Notes under the pieces: generated by a model
What the model saw: the letters and a program-made list of their open reading frames with translations, nothing else
Databases searched by the model: none
What the model was told of the DNA's origin: nothing
NCBI GenBank assembly: GCA_913050105.1
Contig: CAJWZN010000023.1
Location: 1-14,150, forward strand
Direction of reading: 5' to 3'
DNA length: 14,150 nt
Source of the DNA: an uncultured Synechococcus sp.
Lineage (GTDB): Bacteria > Cyanobacteriota > Cyanobacteriia > PCC-6307 > Cyanobiaceae
Shown: positions 7,277 to 13,071 of the stretch, one piece after another
How the letters are laid out: the number at the start of each line of letters is the position of its first letter
How positions within the stretch are numbered: position 1 is the first letter of the stretch
Made by a program: the position numbers and the translations under genes

Positions 7277-8291
7277 TCAGCTCACGATCACTTCGCCGGA
7301 CGACTGGCACGTTCACCTGCGCGATGAGCAGATGTTGGAACGGGTGGTGGCTGATACAGCTCGAGCGTTTCGTCGGGCGATCGTGATGCCCAACCTGCGG
7401 CCGCCGGTCACCACCGTGGCTGCAGCAAGGGCCTATCGGGAGCGCATCCAGGCTGCCTGCCCTGCGGAGCTGGATTTCACGCCATTGATGACGGCGTACC
7501 TGACCGATGACATTCCCTGCGAAGAGATCGAGAGCGGTTTCCGCGAGGGGGTTTTCACCGCCGCAAAGCTTTATCCCGCCAATGCCACCACCAATTCAGC
7601 CGCCGGTGTCACCGATCTGCTCCGCATCGATTCTGTGCTGGATTGCATGGCGCGCATCGGTATGCCTCTGCTGATCCATGGCGAAGTCACGGATGCGGAT
7701 GTCGATGTGTTCGACCGTGAAGCCACATTCATCGAACGCCATCTCAAACCTCTGACGCTCAGACACCCCGATCTGCGCATTGTGTTTGAACACATCACGA
7801 CCGAACAGGCCGTGGATTTCGTTGGCTCCGCGGATCAAAACCTTGCCGCAACGATCACACCGCACCATCTGCATATCAATCGCAACGCGATGTTTGCCGG
7901 AGGTCTGAGAAGTGATTTTTACTGTCTGCCCGTCGCCAAACGGGAGCGGCATCGTCTGGCCTTGCGCAAGGCTGCCACCAGCGGAGATGCCCGATTTTTT
8001 CTGGGAACCGATTCAGCCCCCCATGAGCGCTCCGGCAAGGAAACCTCCTGTGGTTGTGCTGGCATCTTCAATGCACCTCATGCCCTCGAGAGCTATGCCC
8101 AGGTGTTTGACGAGGAAAATGCCTTGGATTGCCTGGAAGCCTTCGCCAGTCGTAACGGTCCAGCTTTTTATCGATTGCCGGTGAACAGCGACTGCATCAC
8201 CTTGAAACGTCGCGATCAGCTGGTGCCTGAACTTGTGGATGGACTGGTTCCCTTCCATGCTGGGCAGATCCTGTCGTGGACGATCGTGTGA
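7269..8291 (+). CDS. pyrC: Dihydroorotase (PyrC)
   Basis: Zinc amidohydrolase that converts carbamoyl-aspartate to dihydroorotate in pyrimidine synthesis, in the cytosol. The 340 residues match the E. coli PyrC type, not the longer PyrX/URA type. Metal ligands are visible: His14 and His16 (DDWHVHLRD), the carbamylated Lys100 (FTAAKLYPANATTN), His137 (LIHGEV), His175 (FEHIT) and Asp248 (LGTDSAPH). All catalytic residues are intact. The ATG overlaps the last 8 bases of bicA, and the stop shares one base with the ATG of the next gene, so the three genes form a run. The pairing with a bicarbonate transporter is curious, since carbamoyl phosphate is made from bicarbonate, but may only reflect compact packing. 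Confidence 0.97.
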   Translation: MADQLTITSPDDWHVHLRDEQMLERVVADTARAFRRAIVMPNLRPPVTTVAAARAYRERIQAACPAELDFTPLMTAYLTDDIPCEEIESGFREGVFTAAKLYPANATTNSAAGVTDLLRIDSVLDCMARIGMPLLIHGEVTDADVDVFDREATFIERHLKPLTLRHPDLRIVFEHITTEQAVDFVGSADQNLAATITPHHLHINRNAMFAGGLRSDFYCLPVAKRERHRLALRKAATSGDARFFLGTDSAPHERSGKETSCGCAGIFNAPHALESYAQVFDEENALDCLEAFASRNGPAFYRLPVNSDCITLKRRDQLVPELVDGLVPFHAGQILSWTIV

Positions 8292-8599
8292 TGCATCTGA
8301 TCAAGTTCAGTTCGGAAGACTGTGGGACCTGCCATCGGATGAGCCACTACGACGCCAAGGTCGCCGAAGAGCTTGGCTGCAGCTTCATCTCCGTGATGCT
8401 GCAGGATCTGGAGGCTTACAAAAAGTACCGGCGCATCCTTCTGGCGAAATATCCCAAGAAAGAGGGGATGGGCTGGCCCACGTACCTGTTGGTGACCGAA
8501 CCCGATGGGGATTTCGCCATCCAGGGTGAGATCAAGGGTGGATCTCAGAAGGGTGAATTTCGCATCAAGCTTCAGGCTCTGCTCGATGAATGCTCTTGA
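8291..8599 (+). CDS. Small thioredoxin-like protein
   Basis: A 102-residue soluble protein with a thioredoxin-type fold pattern: an N-terminal beta strand, then CGTCH with the redox pair Cys11 and Cys14, and a GWPTYLLV stretch with the probable cis-proline (Pro63) followed by strand residues. A third and fourth cysteine sit at 30 and near the end (101). Likely reduces or oxidises disulfides in the cytosol; partners are unknown. I chose the ATG at 8291, which shares one base with the pyrC stop (TGATG). A GTG start 15 bases earlier is possible and would lie inside pyrC. It appears to be last in the bicA-pyrC run. The family is moderately firm; no specific name is justified. Confidence 0.8.
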   Translation: MHLIKFSSEDCGTCHRMSHYDAKVAEELGCSFISVMLQDLEAYKKYRRILLAKYPKKEGMGWPTYLLVTEPDGDFAIQGEIKGGSQKGEFRIKLQALLDECS

Positions 8600-8606
8600 A
8601 CAGAAG

Positions 8607-8692
8607 TGGGGGCAGGGGGACTTGAACCCCCACAGGCCTTACGGCCCAAACGATTTTAAGTCGCGTGCGTCTACCGATTCCGCCATGCCCCC
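8607..8692 (-). tRNA. trnL-UAA: tRNA-Leu, anticodon UAA, intron-less
   Basis: An 86-base tRNA with a long variable arm. The acceptor stem pairs GGGGGCA with TGCCCCC, the D stem pairs GCG with CGC, and the T stem pairs GGGGG with CCCCC around TTCAAGT. The variable arm GGCC-GTAA-GGCC is a clean hairpin. The anticodon loop CTTAAAA places UAA at 8656-8658. The anticodon stem is imperfect: CGCGA against TCGTT gives a G-U pair and an outer C-U mismatch. The 3' CCA is not encoded. The group I intron found in the UAA anticodon loop of many cyanobacteria is absent. The gene lies between convergent bicA-pyrC-thioredoxin and divergent ndhL. Confidence 0.96.
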
Positions 8693-8732
8693 GGCGCAGA
8701 CATCCTAGATTCGACCCATTCGTTGGTCGGAT

Positions 8733-8984
8733 TTGGACCCCCAATCCATTGTCAACCTGTTGTCTCAGGACGCACTGCTGGTTCTCCTGGCCTATGGCCT
8801 GCTGGGTGGTCTTTATCTGTTGGTGATCCCTCTGGGGCTGTTCGTCTGGATGAACAGTCGCTGGCACCGAATGGGCAGTGTCGAGCGTCTGCTCGTTTAC
8901 GGCCTTGTGTTCCTGTTTTTCCCGGGAATGATCGTGTTTGCACCCTTCCTGAATCTTCGCCTCAGCGGCCAGGGAGAGAATTGA
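8733..8984 (+). CDS. ndhL: NAD(P)H-quinone oxidoreductase subunit L (NdhL)
   Basis: Small membrane subunit of the cyanobacterial NDH-1 complex, which passes electrons from ferredoxin to plastoquinone in respiration and cyclic electron flow. The 83 residues have two helices (about 14-38 and 52-74). Family motifs seen include LLAYGLLGGLYLLVIPL, WMNSRWHRMGSVERLLVYG and FPGMIVFAPFLNLRL. Length matches the usual 70-90 residues. The start is TTG at 8733, the only start codon that gives the expected N-terminus. The next gene begins 1 base after the stop. The tRNA-Leu gene lies just upstream on the opposite strand, so the promoter must fit in the 40-base gap. Confidence 0.93.
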   Translation: MDPQSIVNLLSQDALLVLLAYGLLGGLYLLVIPLGLFVWMNSRWHRMGSVERLLVYGLVFLFFPGMIVFAPFLNLRLSGQGEN

Positions 8985-8985
8985 T

Positions 8986-9327
8986 TTGACCCGCGGCAAA
9001 GTTCTGCTGATCGGCCTCGGCGTTCTCCTGCTTGGAGGAGTCGGATATGTCGGATTCGACGCTGCAGGCCTGGAGGGCTTCTCCGCGGGTATCGCTGCTC
9101 AGGCGGTGCTTGTGTTGATCGTGATGGTTTGGACAAGCTCTTACTTGTTCAGGGTTGTCACTGGACGGATGACCTATATGCAGCAGCGTCGTCGCTACCG
9201 AGAGGTCTACGACGAGCAGGAAACGCAGGATCTTGAAGCGCGCTTCGATGCTCTTTCTGCAGATCAGCAGCAGGCGTTGCTTCGCAAGATTGGCCTGGAC
9301 GACAAAGAGACCACCGCAGGCTCATAG
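8986..9327 (+). CDS. DUF3007 family membrane protein
   Basis: A 113-residue protein with two hydrophobic segments (about 5-24 and 36-56) and a charged, coiled cytosolic tail (about 60-113). It resembles the DUF3007 family of cyanobacteria and plastids. The family function is not known to me. Its start is TTG at 8986, 1 base after the ndhL stop, with an AGGGAG about 8 bases upstream. Immediate coupling to ndhL suggests a link to NDH-1 or thylakoid assembly, which is inference. The tail motif GRMTYMQQRRRYREVYDE is the conserved-looking part. Confidence 0.75.
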   Translation: MTRGKVLLIGLGVLLLGGVGYVGFDAAGLEGFSAGIAAQAVLVLIVMVWTSSYLFRVVTGRMTYMQQRRRYREVYDEQETQDLEARFDALSADQQQALLRKIGLDDKETTAGS

Positions 9328-9362
9328 GCTCGTCGGGTCTTCCACCCCGTTGCCCGCAGGCG

Positions 9363-10172
9363 ATGCCGAGTTCGTCGAAGTCCCCCATCGCTCAGCGTTT
9401 CGAGCTGGTTCGTCAGGCCGAGCGGCTGGCGTTGATGCCATTTCTGATGGCTGGTGATCCGGATCTGAAGACCACAGCTGAAGTCCTTCTGGCCTTGGAG
9501 GGCGCCGGTGCGGACATGGTGGAACTGGGGATGCCCTACAGCGATCCTCTGGCGGATGGTCCGGTGATCCAGGCTGCTGCTGCCCGTGCTCTGGCCGCTG
9601 GTACGACCCCTGGATCCGTGCTGGAGATGCTGAAGTCTCTGAAGGGTCGCCTTTCGATTCCTGTGATTCTTTTCACGTATTCCAATCCCCTGCTCAACGT
9701 GGGTATGGAGCGATTCTGTGAGCAGGCGGCGGAATCCGGTGCTGCCGGCCTGGTGGTTCCTGACCTGCCCTTGGAAGAGGCAGAGCGCCTTTCGCCATTG
9801 GCTGAAGCGAATGGATTGGATCTGGTGTTGCTTGTTGCTCCAACAACCCCGGAGGAGCGGATGACCCGCATTGGTCGCAGCAGTCGGGGTTTTACATATC
9901 TGGTCAGTGTCACCGGCGTCACGGGTGAACGGGCCCAGATGGAAACGCGTGTGGAGGGCCTGGTGCAGAAACTCAAGCAATCGTCCCCTGTTCCGGTGGC
10001 GGTTGGTTTCGGAATCTCGGGAACGGAACAGGTGCGTCAGGTCCGTCACTGGGGAGCTGACGGAGCGATTGTCGGCAGTGCTCTGGTCAAGCGGATGGCT
10101 GCTGCACCATCCGGTGAAATAGCTGCTGAAGCGGCGAGTTTCTGTCGTGAATTGCGTGCGGCTGCGGATTAG
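9363..10172 (+). CDS. trpA: Tryptophan synthase alpha chain (TrpA)
   Basis: Cleaves indole-3-glycerol phosphate to indole and glyceraldehyde-3-phosphate; the indole passes to TrpB. The 269-residue TIM barrel carries the two catalytic acids in VELGMPYSDPLADGP: Glu54 and Asp65. The phosphate-binding VAVGFGIS and GADGAIVGSALV segments are present. Length is typical. The ATG at 9363 starts a short, variable N-terminus; an in-frame alternative is not needed. It follows the DUF3007 gene by 35 bases with only a weak ribosome site, so it may be co-transcribed with ndhL or have its own promoter. No trpB is in view. Confidence 0.96.
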   Translation: MPSSSKSPIAQRFELVRQAERLALMPFLMAGDPDLKTTAEVLLALEGAGADMVELGMPYSDPLADGPVIQAAAARALAAGTTPGSVLEMLKSLKGRLSIPVILFTYSNPLLNVGMERFCEQAAESGAAGLVVPDLPLEEAERLSPLAEANGLDLVLLVAPTTPEERMTRIGRSSRGFTYLVSVTGVTGERAQMETRVEGLVQKLKQSSPVPVAVGFGISGTEQVRQVRHWGADGAIVGSALVKRMAAAPSGEIAAEAASFCRELRAAAD

Positions 10173-10246
10173 GAGCCTTCAGCAAAGTCCTGGTCGCGAG
10201 CCTCAAAGCGGGTCAACGCATCTGCCGATTTGAAGAATCGAAGGAG

Positions 10247-10645
10247 TCATTCCTCGTCTTCTTCAGAGGCACCTGCTGGCATCAGTCGAATCTGCTTGCG
10301 TCCAAGTTTGATTTCGAATTCATCCCCGGGGCTCAGCTCAAGCAGAGCCGTGTAGGCCTTCCCGATCAACAGATTGCCGTTGCCTTGAACTGTGGCCACA
10401 TAGCTGAGCTTGCGTCCACCTTTTCCCATGCTTCCGGAGCCTCCGGTGCTGAGATTGATGCCCTTAGCTTCGAGAAGTGCCTCATAAAAGGCAGTGAAGT
10501 TGAGGCGTTCACCGCCATCTTTCTTAGTGGAAACGTAACCACAGGCATGCACGAGATCCGATTTGCTGACATCACCCAGGTCCTTGACTTTGTCGAGGAG
10601 ATCGCTGCCAGTAAGCATTGGATTGTTGTGAATCAATGCGCTCAA
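10247..10645 (-). CDS. cyAbrB-type AbrB-like transcription regulator
   Basis: DNA-binding regulator of the cyanobacterial AbrB clade (Sll0359/Sll0822 type), implicated in carbon and nitrogen control. In this 132-residue protein the first part (LTGSDLLDKVKDLGDVSKSDLV, ACGYVSTKKDGGERLNFTAFYEALLEAKG) is the clade-specific domain and residues about 79-123 are the AbrB swapped-hairpin domain (SYVATVQGNGNLLIGKAYTALL then ELSPGDEFEIKLGRKQIRL). The tail is acidic (SEEDEE). The start shown is TTG at 10645; an ATG at residue 10 (10618) would also give a complete protein. It is divergent from the YciI-like gene across 69 bases. Marine strains usually have a few cyAbrB copies, so the exact paralogue cannot be told. 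Confidence 0.9.
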   Translation of the reverse strand: MSALIHNNPMLTGSDLLDKVKDLGDVSKSDLVHACGYVSTKKDGGERLNFTAFYEALLEAKGINLSTGGSGSMGKGGRKLSYVATVQGNGNLLIGKAYTALLELSPGDEFEIKLGRKQIRLMPAGASEEDEE

Positions 10646-10714
10646 GGTAGCGATAACTCACTGCTATGTGCCATCCTTGGCCTTGCAGAATTTGCTTTGA
10701 TTCGGATTATTGCT
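10646..10714. promoter_or_regulatory. Divergent promoter region of the cyAbrB and YciI-like genes
   Basis: A 69-base gap between divergent starts. A TTGCAG (10683-10688) faces the YciI-like gene but its possible -10 (GATTAT at 10705-10710) would put transcription almost at the ATG, so I do not trust it. No operator is clear. Confidence 0.35.
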
Positions 10715-10984
10715 ATGGCTCGTTTTGTTCTTTGGGGAACTTATTGCGCTGATGCTCTTGAGAAGCGAACCCCCTTCCGGGATGAGCATCTGGCGCGGTT
10801 GAAGTCTCTCAAAGATGATGGTCAATTGATCACCCTCGGTCCAACAGAAGGAAGCACCCATGTGTTCGGGATCTTTGAAGCCGAGGCGATTGAAGTTGTG
10901 CGTCAGCTTGTGAAGGCTGATGTGTATTGGCGAGAGAACATCTGGACGTCTGTGGAGATCTATCCCTGGATCCAGGCCTTCTGA
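10715..10984 (+). CDS. YciI-like protein
   Basis: Small soluble protein of the YciI family (89 residues), a ferredoxin-like fold resembling muconolactone isomerases, with no fixed reaction known for most members. Signature segments are FVLWGTYCADALEKRTP (4-20), HLARLKSLKDDGQLITLGPT (25-44), and ADVYWRENIWTSVEIYPWI (68-86). The family's His and Asp pair is His25 and Asp69. The ATG at 10715 gives the expected N-terminus; the frame stays open upstream but only as shadow of the cyAbrB gene. Its last 25 bases overlap the 3' end of the convergent cytochrome gene. Confidence 0.85.
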   Translation: MARFVLWGTYCADALEKRTPFRDEHLARLKSLKDDGQLITLGPTEGSTHVFGIFEAEAIEVVRQLVKADVYWRENIWTSVEIYPWIQAF

Positions 10985-11304
10985 GCCTGTTCGAGAACCC
11001 AGCTGGCGACGACAAGATCGCCTCCTTCATTGAGGACGTCGCCATAGCCACTCATTTGGCCGGCGCCATCGCGTGCGATGCGTGCGATGGCTTCAACGGA
11101 GTCGAGGCCGCGGCGCTCAAGTGTGGCCAGCTTCAGATTCTTGCCGCGGCGGATGATGTTGCCGCCGTTGAGATGGCATCCAGCGCAATGCAGTGAGAAC
11201 AGCTCCGCTCCATTGAGGTCAACTGGTCCTTCTGCTTTGGCTGTAGGAGCCGATGTGGTGACAACGATCAGGGCCAAAACCAGGCCTGTAATCCATCGGA
11301 TCAA
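10960..11304 (-). CDS. Secreted cytochrome c6-like protein, variant type
   Basis: A small soluble c-type cytochrome of the lumen or periplasm. The 114 residues begin with a Sec signal peptide (hydrophobic 7-19, likely cut after AKA, about residue 24). The mature part has one haem site, CAGCH (Cys40, Cys43, His44), and the probable axial methionine Met84 in AGQMSGYG. The layout (GAELFSLHCAGCH, NGGNIIRRGKNL, VLEQAQKAW near the end) is that of the cytochrome c6 family. At the position of the c6 glutamine that raises the redox potential it has Ile76, and PAFG after the ligand is replaced by SGYG, which suggests a c6B/c6C-like low-potential form rather than the photosynthetic PetJ. The start is TTG; no ATG lies upstream before a stop. 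It is convergent with the YciI-like gene, overlapping by 25 bases. Confidence 0.85.
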   Translation of the reverse strand: MIRWITGLVLALIVVTTSAPTAKAEGPVDLNGAELFSLHCAGCHLNGGNIIRRGKNLKLATLERRGLDSVEAIARIARDGAGQMSGYGDVLNEGGDLVVASWVLEQAQKAWIQG

Positions 11305-11471
11305 ACCGGACCATGGCGGATGCGATCAGTCTGATGGAGGACTCATCGGCGCATGTCGGTAACGATCCATAAGTTGTTGTGCTGATCGATAGCCCTGGAT
11401 CAGGAGACTTTCGGTGGTTCCCTCCGACATGGGTGTTGTCGGAATTACCTGACACACAGGCCTCCCCTGCC
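11305..11471. promoter_or_regulatory. Divergent intergenic region, cytochrome and Nif11-cupin genes
   Basis: The longest gene-free gap within the window (167 bases). It must drive the cytochrome leftward and the Nif11-cupin gene rightward. An open frame continues upstream of the cupin ATG to 11379, but its first 31 codons resemble no conserved protein start. No clear promoter, repeat or RNA is seen. Confidence 0.4.
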
Positions 11472-11990
11472 ATGGCTGAAGACGATCTGATTCGCTTCCT
11501 CGACAAGGTTCAGCAGCTTCAAAAGCTGGTCGAGAGCCTCAAGCATGAGCCTGAACGTCGCAAGCGATTGGCCGACTGCGACGATCACAACGCCGTTGTG
11601 GAGCTTGCACGCCAGTGGGGCTTCGAGATCGGTCGCCGCTGGGGAGAGCAGGAGACAGCGTCTCGAAGCGAGGACAATCTGCTCAGCCAACCCTTACCGC
11701 TCAATGGCACTGAGTCGGAGCGGACGTTGATCAGCGGTGAGCATTGGCGCTTGCATCTCATCCTTTCCAATGCGTTTCAAACCCCGAAAGGAGAGTGGCT
11801 TGTTCAGGAGGAGAGCGAGTGGGTGTTGCTGCTTCGAGGGAGTGCTGAATTGAGGCTTGAGGACCCTGAGGAACAGATTGATCTCAGCGTCGGCGATCCA
11901 GTGTTGATCGACTCGCATCGCCCTCATCGCGTCGAGAGGACGGACCCCGACCCTGGAACCCTTTGGCTGGCGCTGTATTGGCGCGCTTGA
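11472..11990 (+). CDS. Nif11 domain-cupin domain fusion protein
   Basis: A 172-residue protein in two parts. Residues 1-54 form a Nif11-type helical domain (DLIRFLDKVQQLQKLVESL, RLADCDDHNAVVELARQWGFEIG), the domain found as leader on many cyanobacterial peptide precursors. Residues about 85-172 are a cupin barrel (EWVLLLRGSAELRLED, SVGDPVLIDSHRPHRVE). The usual cupin HxH pair of motif 1 is missing; only Glu116 and, in motif 2, His149 and His152 remain, so metal binding is uncertain. I chose the ATG at 11472 because it begins a standard Nif11 domain; a GTG 93 bases upstream is open but gives no recognisable sequence. The 3' end overlaps the convergent PsiE-like gene by 107 bases. No biochemical function is known to me. 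Confidence 0.85.
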   Translation: MAEDDLIRFLDKVQQLQKLVESLKHEPERRKRLADCDDHNAVVELARQWGFEIGRRWGEQETASRSEDNLLSQPLPLNGTESERTLISGEHWRLHLILSNAFQTPKGEWLVQEESEWVLLLRGSAELRLEDPEEQIDLSVGDPVLIDSHRPHRVERTDPDPGTLWLALYWRA

Positions 11991-12405
11991 CCAGCCAGTA
12001 GGCCGCCGAAAGCGAGACAACCGCAATGCCGAGGCCCACAAGCAACTGCGGTTTGTTCTCTGCGCCGGTTGGCAGAACAATCACCTTGCGGGCGACTGCG
12101 GTGAGTGCAGTGACCAGAACCAGTTCGATCTGAACCACGTGCTGACGCAGATAACTGGTGATGTTCTGCAGCACCTCGAGTGCGATCAGAACGGTGAGAA
12201 GGTCACCGAGAACCTTGATCAGGTCGTCGCCCAGCCAGGTTGCTTCCGATCCAGACAGCAGCTTCGATCCCAGGGCCAACACCAGTTGCACCAGGGTGCA
12301 GATGATCACGACGCCCGTGATCACCGTCAGGATCCTGGCCACCTCGCGTTCACCTGAGTCAACGATGCTCAGGAAATCGAGTTTCAGACGACGCTTGCTG
12401 TTCAC
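11884..12405 (-). CDS. PsiE-like membrane protein
   Basis: A 173-residue inner-membrane protein resembling the phosphate-starvation-inducible PsiE family. Four hydrophobic segments are seen (about 25-47, 62-80, 92-111, 120-139), and NITSYLRQHVVQIELVLVTA and LTAVARKVIVL are the family-like core. The role of PsiE proteins is not established. The charged tail after about residue 140 (SSRRDEGDASRSTLDRRR) is encoded opposite the end of the Nif11-cupin gene and has low complexity, so it may be unconserved. The start is GTG at 12405, 6 bases after the stop of the secreted-protein gene, so the two are likely co-transcribed. No pho box was looked for successfully. Confidence 0.75.
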   Translation of the reverse strand: MNSKRRLKLDFLSIVDSGEREVARILTVITGVVIICTLVQLVLALGSKLLSGSEATWLGDDLIKVLGDLLTVLIALEVLQNITSYLRQHVVQIELVLVTALTAVARKVIVLPTGAENKPQLLVGLGIAVVSLSAAYWLVKRANTAPAKGFQGRGPSSRRDEGDASRSTLDRRR

Positions 12406-12411
12406 GGCGTC

Positions 12412-12660
12412 CTAATCATTGAAAGGGTTGTAATACGGGCGAGCAGGTGTGCGATTGCCAGTGTTCTCAAGCTTGGTGTCACAACTGACTGAGCCATCCT
12501 CTGCTGTGACGCAGTTGGTGGGCACCACTGTGCTGTTCTTGTCGTTGCGGCTGCCTGGGCCCAGGATCCAGCCCTCACTTTGGGCTTGAGCAGCTGGAGC
12601 GGCCATGGTTGTGAGGCCCACCATGACTGCCACGGCTGCGGTGGTCATCGCCGAGATCAT
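12412..12660 (-). CDS. Small secreted protein, unknown
   Basis: An 82-residue protein I do not recognise. The first 26 residues are a clear Sec signal peptide (hydrophobic core about 7-22, likely cleavage after AQA). The mature part is polar and about 56 residues, with two cysteines (50 and 60) that could form a disulfide in the periplasm, an SEGWILGPGSRNDKNSTVV segment and a PYYNPFND C-terminus. No lipobox is present. The ATG at 12658-12660 is unambiguous. The PsiE-like gene starts 6 bases after the stop. Small size and secretion suggest a cell-envelope or extracellular role; nothing more can be said. Confidence 0.65.
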   Translation of the reverse strand: MISAMTTAAVAVMVGLTTMAAPAAQAQSEGWILGPGSRNDKNSTVVPTNCVTAEDGSVSCDTKLENTGNRTPARPYYNPFND

Positions 12661-12703
12661 CCGTCGCGTCGATCGAGTTCAGACCACTTTGCCTTTGAAA
12701 TCG

Positions 12704-13018
12704 TCAGTCGGGGCAGTCTTCTCTGATTTCCTGCAGAAGCATGTCCAGTTGACCGAAGGGATCGCTCGCGTCTCCGGCTTCAGCTGAGGTGCTCAGGCCC
12801 CCATGCCACTCGGCCTCCACAGCACATAATTTGCTGGCCAATCCAGCCAGACCATTGTTCCGATGCTCACGCTGAAGAACCTCAAGAATGGCTGGCATTC
12901 GGGTGGAGATCGCTCTCAGACTTCGGCGAAGATCGGCCTGCGTACGTCCCTGCTGCTTGAGCCAGTCCTTGAGGAACGATGTCAGCTCCGCTTCGAACTC
13001 GGGGGTCCAGGCAGCCAT
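12704..13018 (-). CDS. Small HTH-like protein, unknown
   Basis: A 104-residue soluble protein. Residues about 22-70 (QGRTQADLRRSLRA, STRMPAILEVLQREHRNNG, LAGLASKLCAVEAEW) look like the helix-turn-helix plan of XRE-type DNA-binding domains: a QADL helix, a turn, a recognition-like helix and a trailing helix. The ends are acidic. It may be a small regulator, but the match is by pattern only and an all-helical protein of other use is equally possible. The ATG at 13016-13018 is the chosen start. It lies 53 bases after the sigma factor stop and 43 bases before the secreted-protein gene, all on the same strand. Confidence 0.6.
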   Translation of the reverse strand: MAAWTPEFEAELTSFLKDWLKQQGRTQADLRRSLRAISTRMPAILEVLQREHRNNGLAGLASKLCAVEAEWHGGLSTSAEAGDASDPFGQLDMLLQEIREDCPD

Positions 13019-13071
13019 CGGGATCAGCGCGAGAGTCGTACGTGCGAGAGGTCAGTCTGCTCTTCGCTGTG

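Noticed and set aside
10173..10246. Possible bidirectional terminator between trpA and cyAbrB
   Set aside because: No stem longer than about 4 pairs and no T-run in the 74-base gap.
11379..11471. Upstream extension of the Nif11-cupin frame from a GTG
   Set aside because: The added 31 residues do not resemble a conserved start, while the ATG at 11472 begins a standard Nif11 domain.
13029..13050. Direct repeat of GCGAGAG around a CGTACG palindrome downstream of the sigma gene
   Set aside because: Too short and without a T-run to be a terminator; probably chance in a G+C-rich gap.
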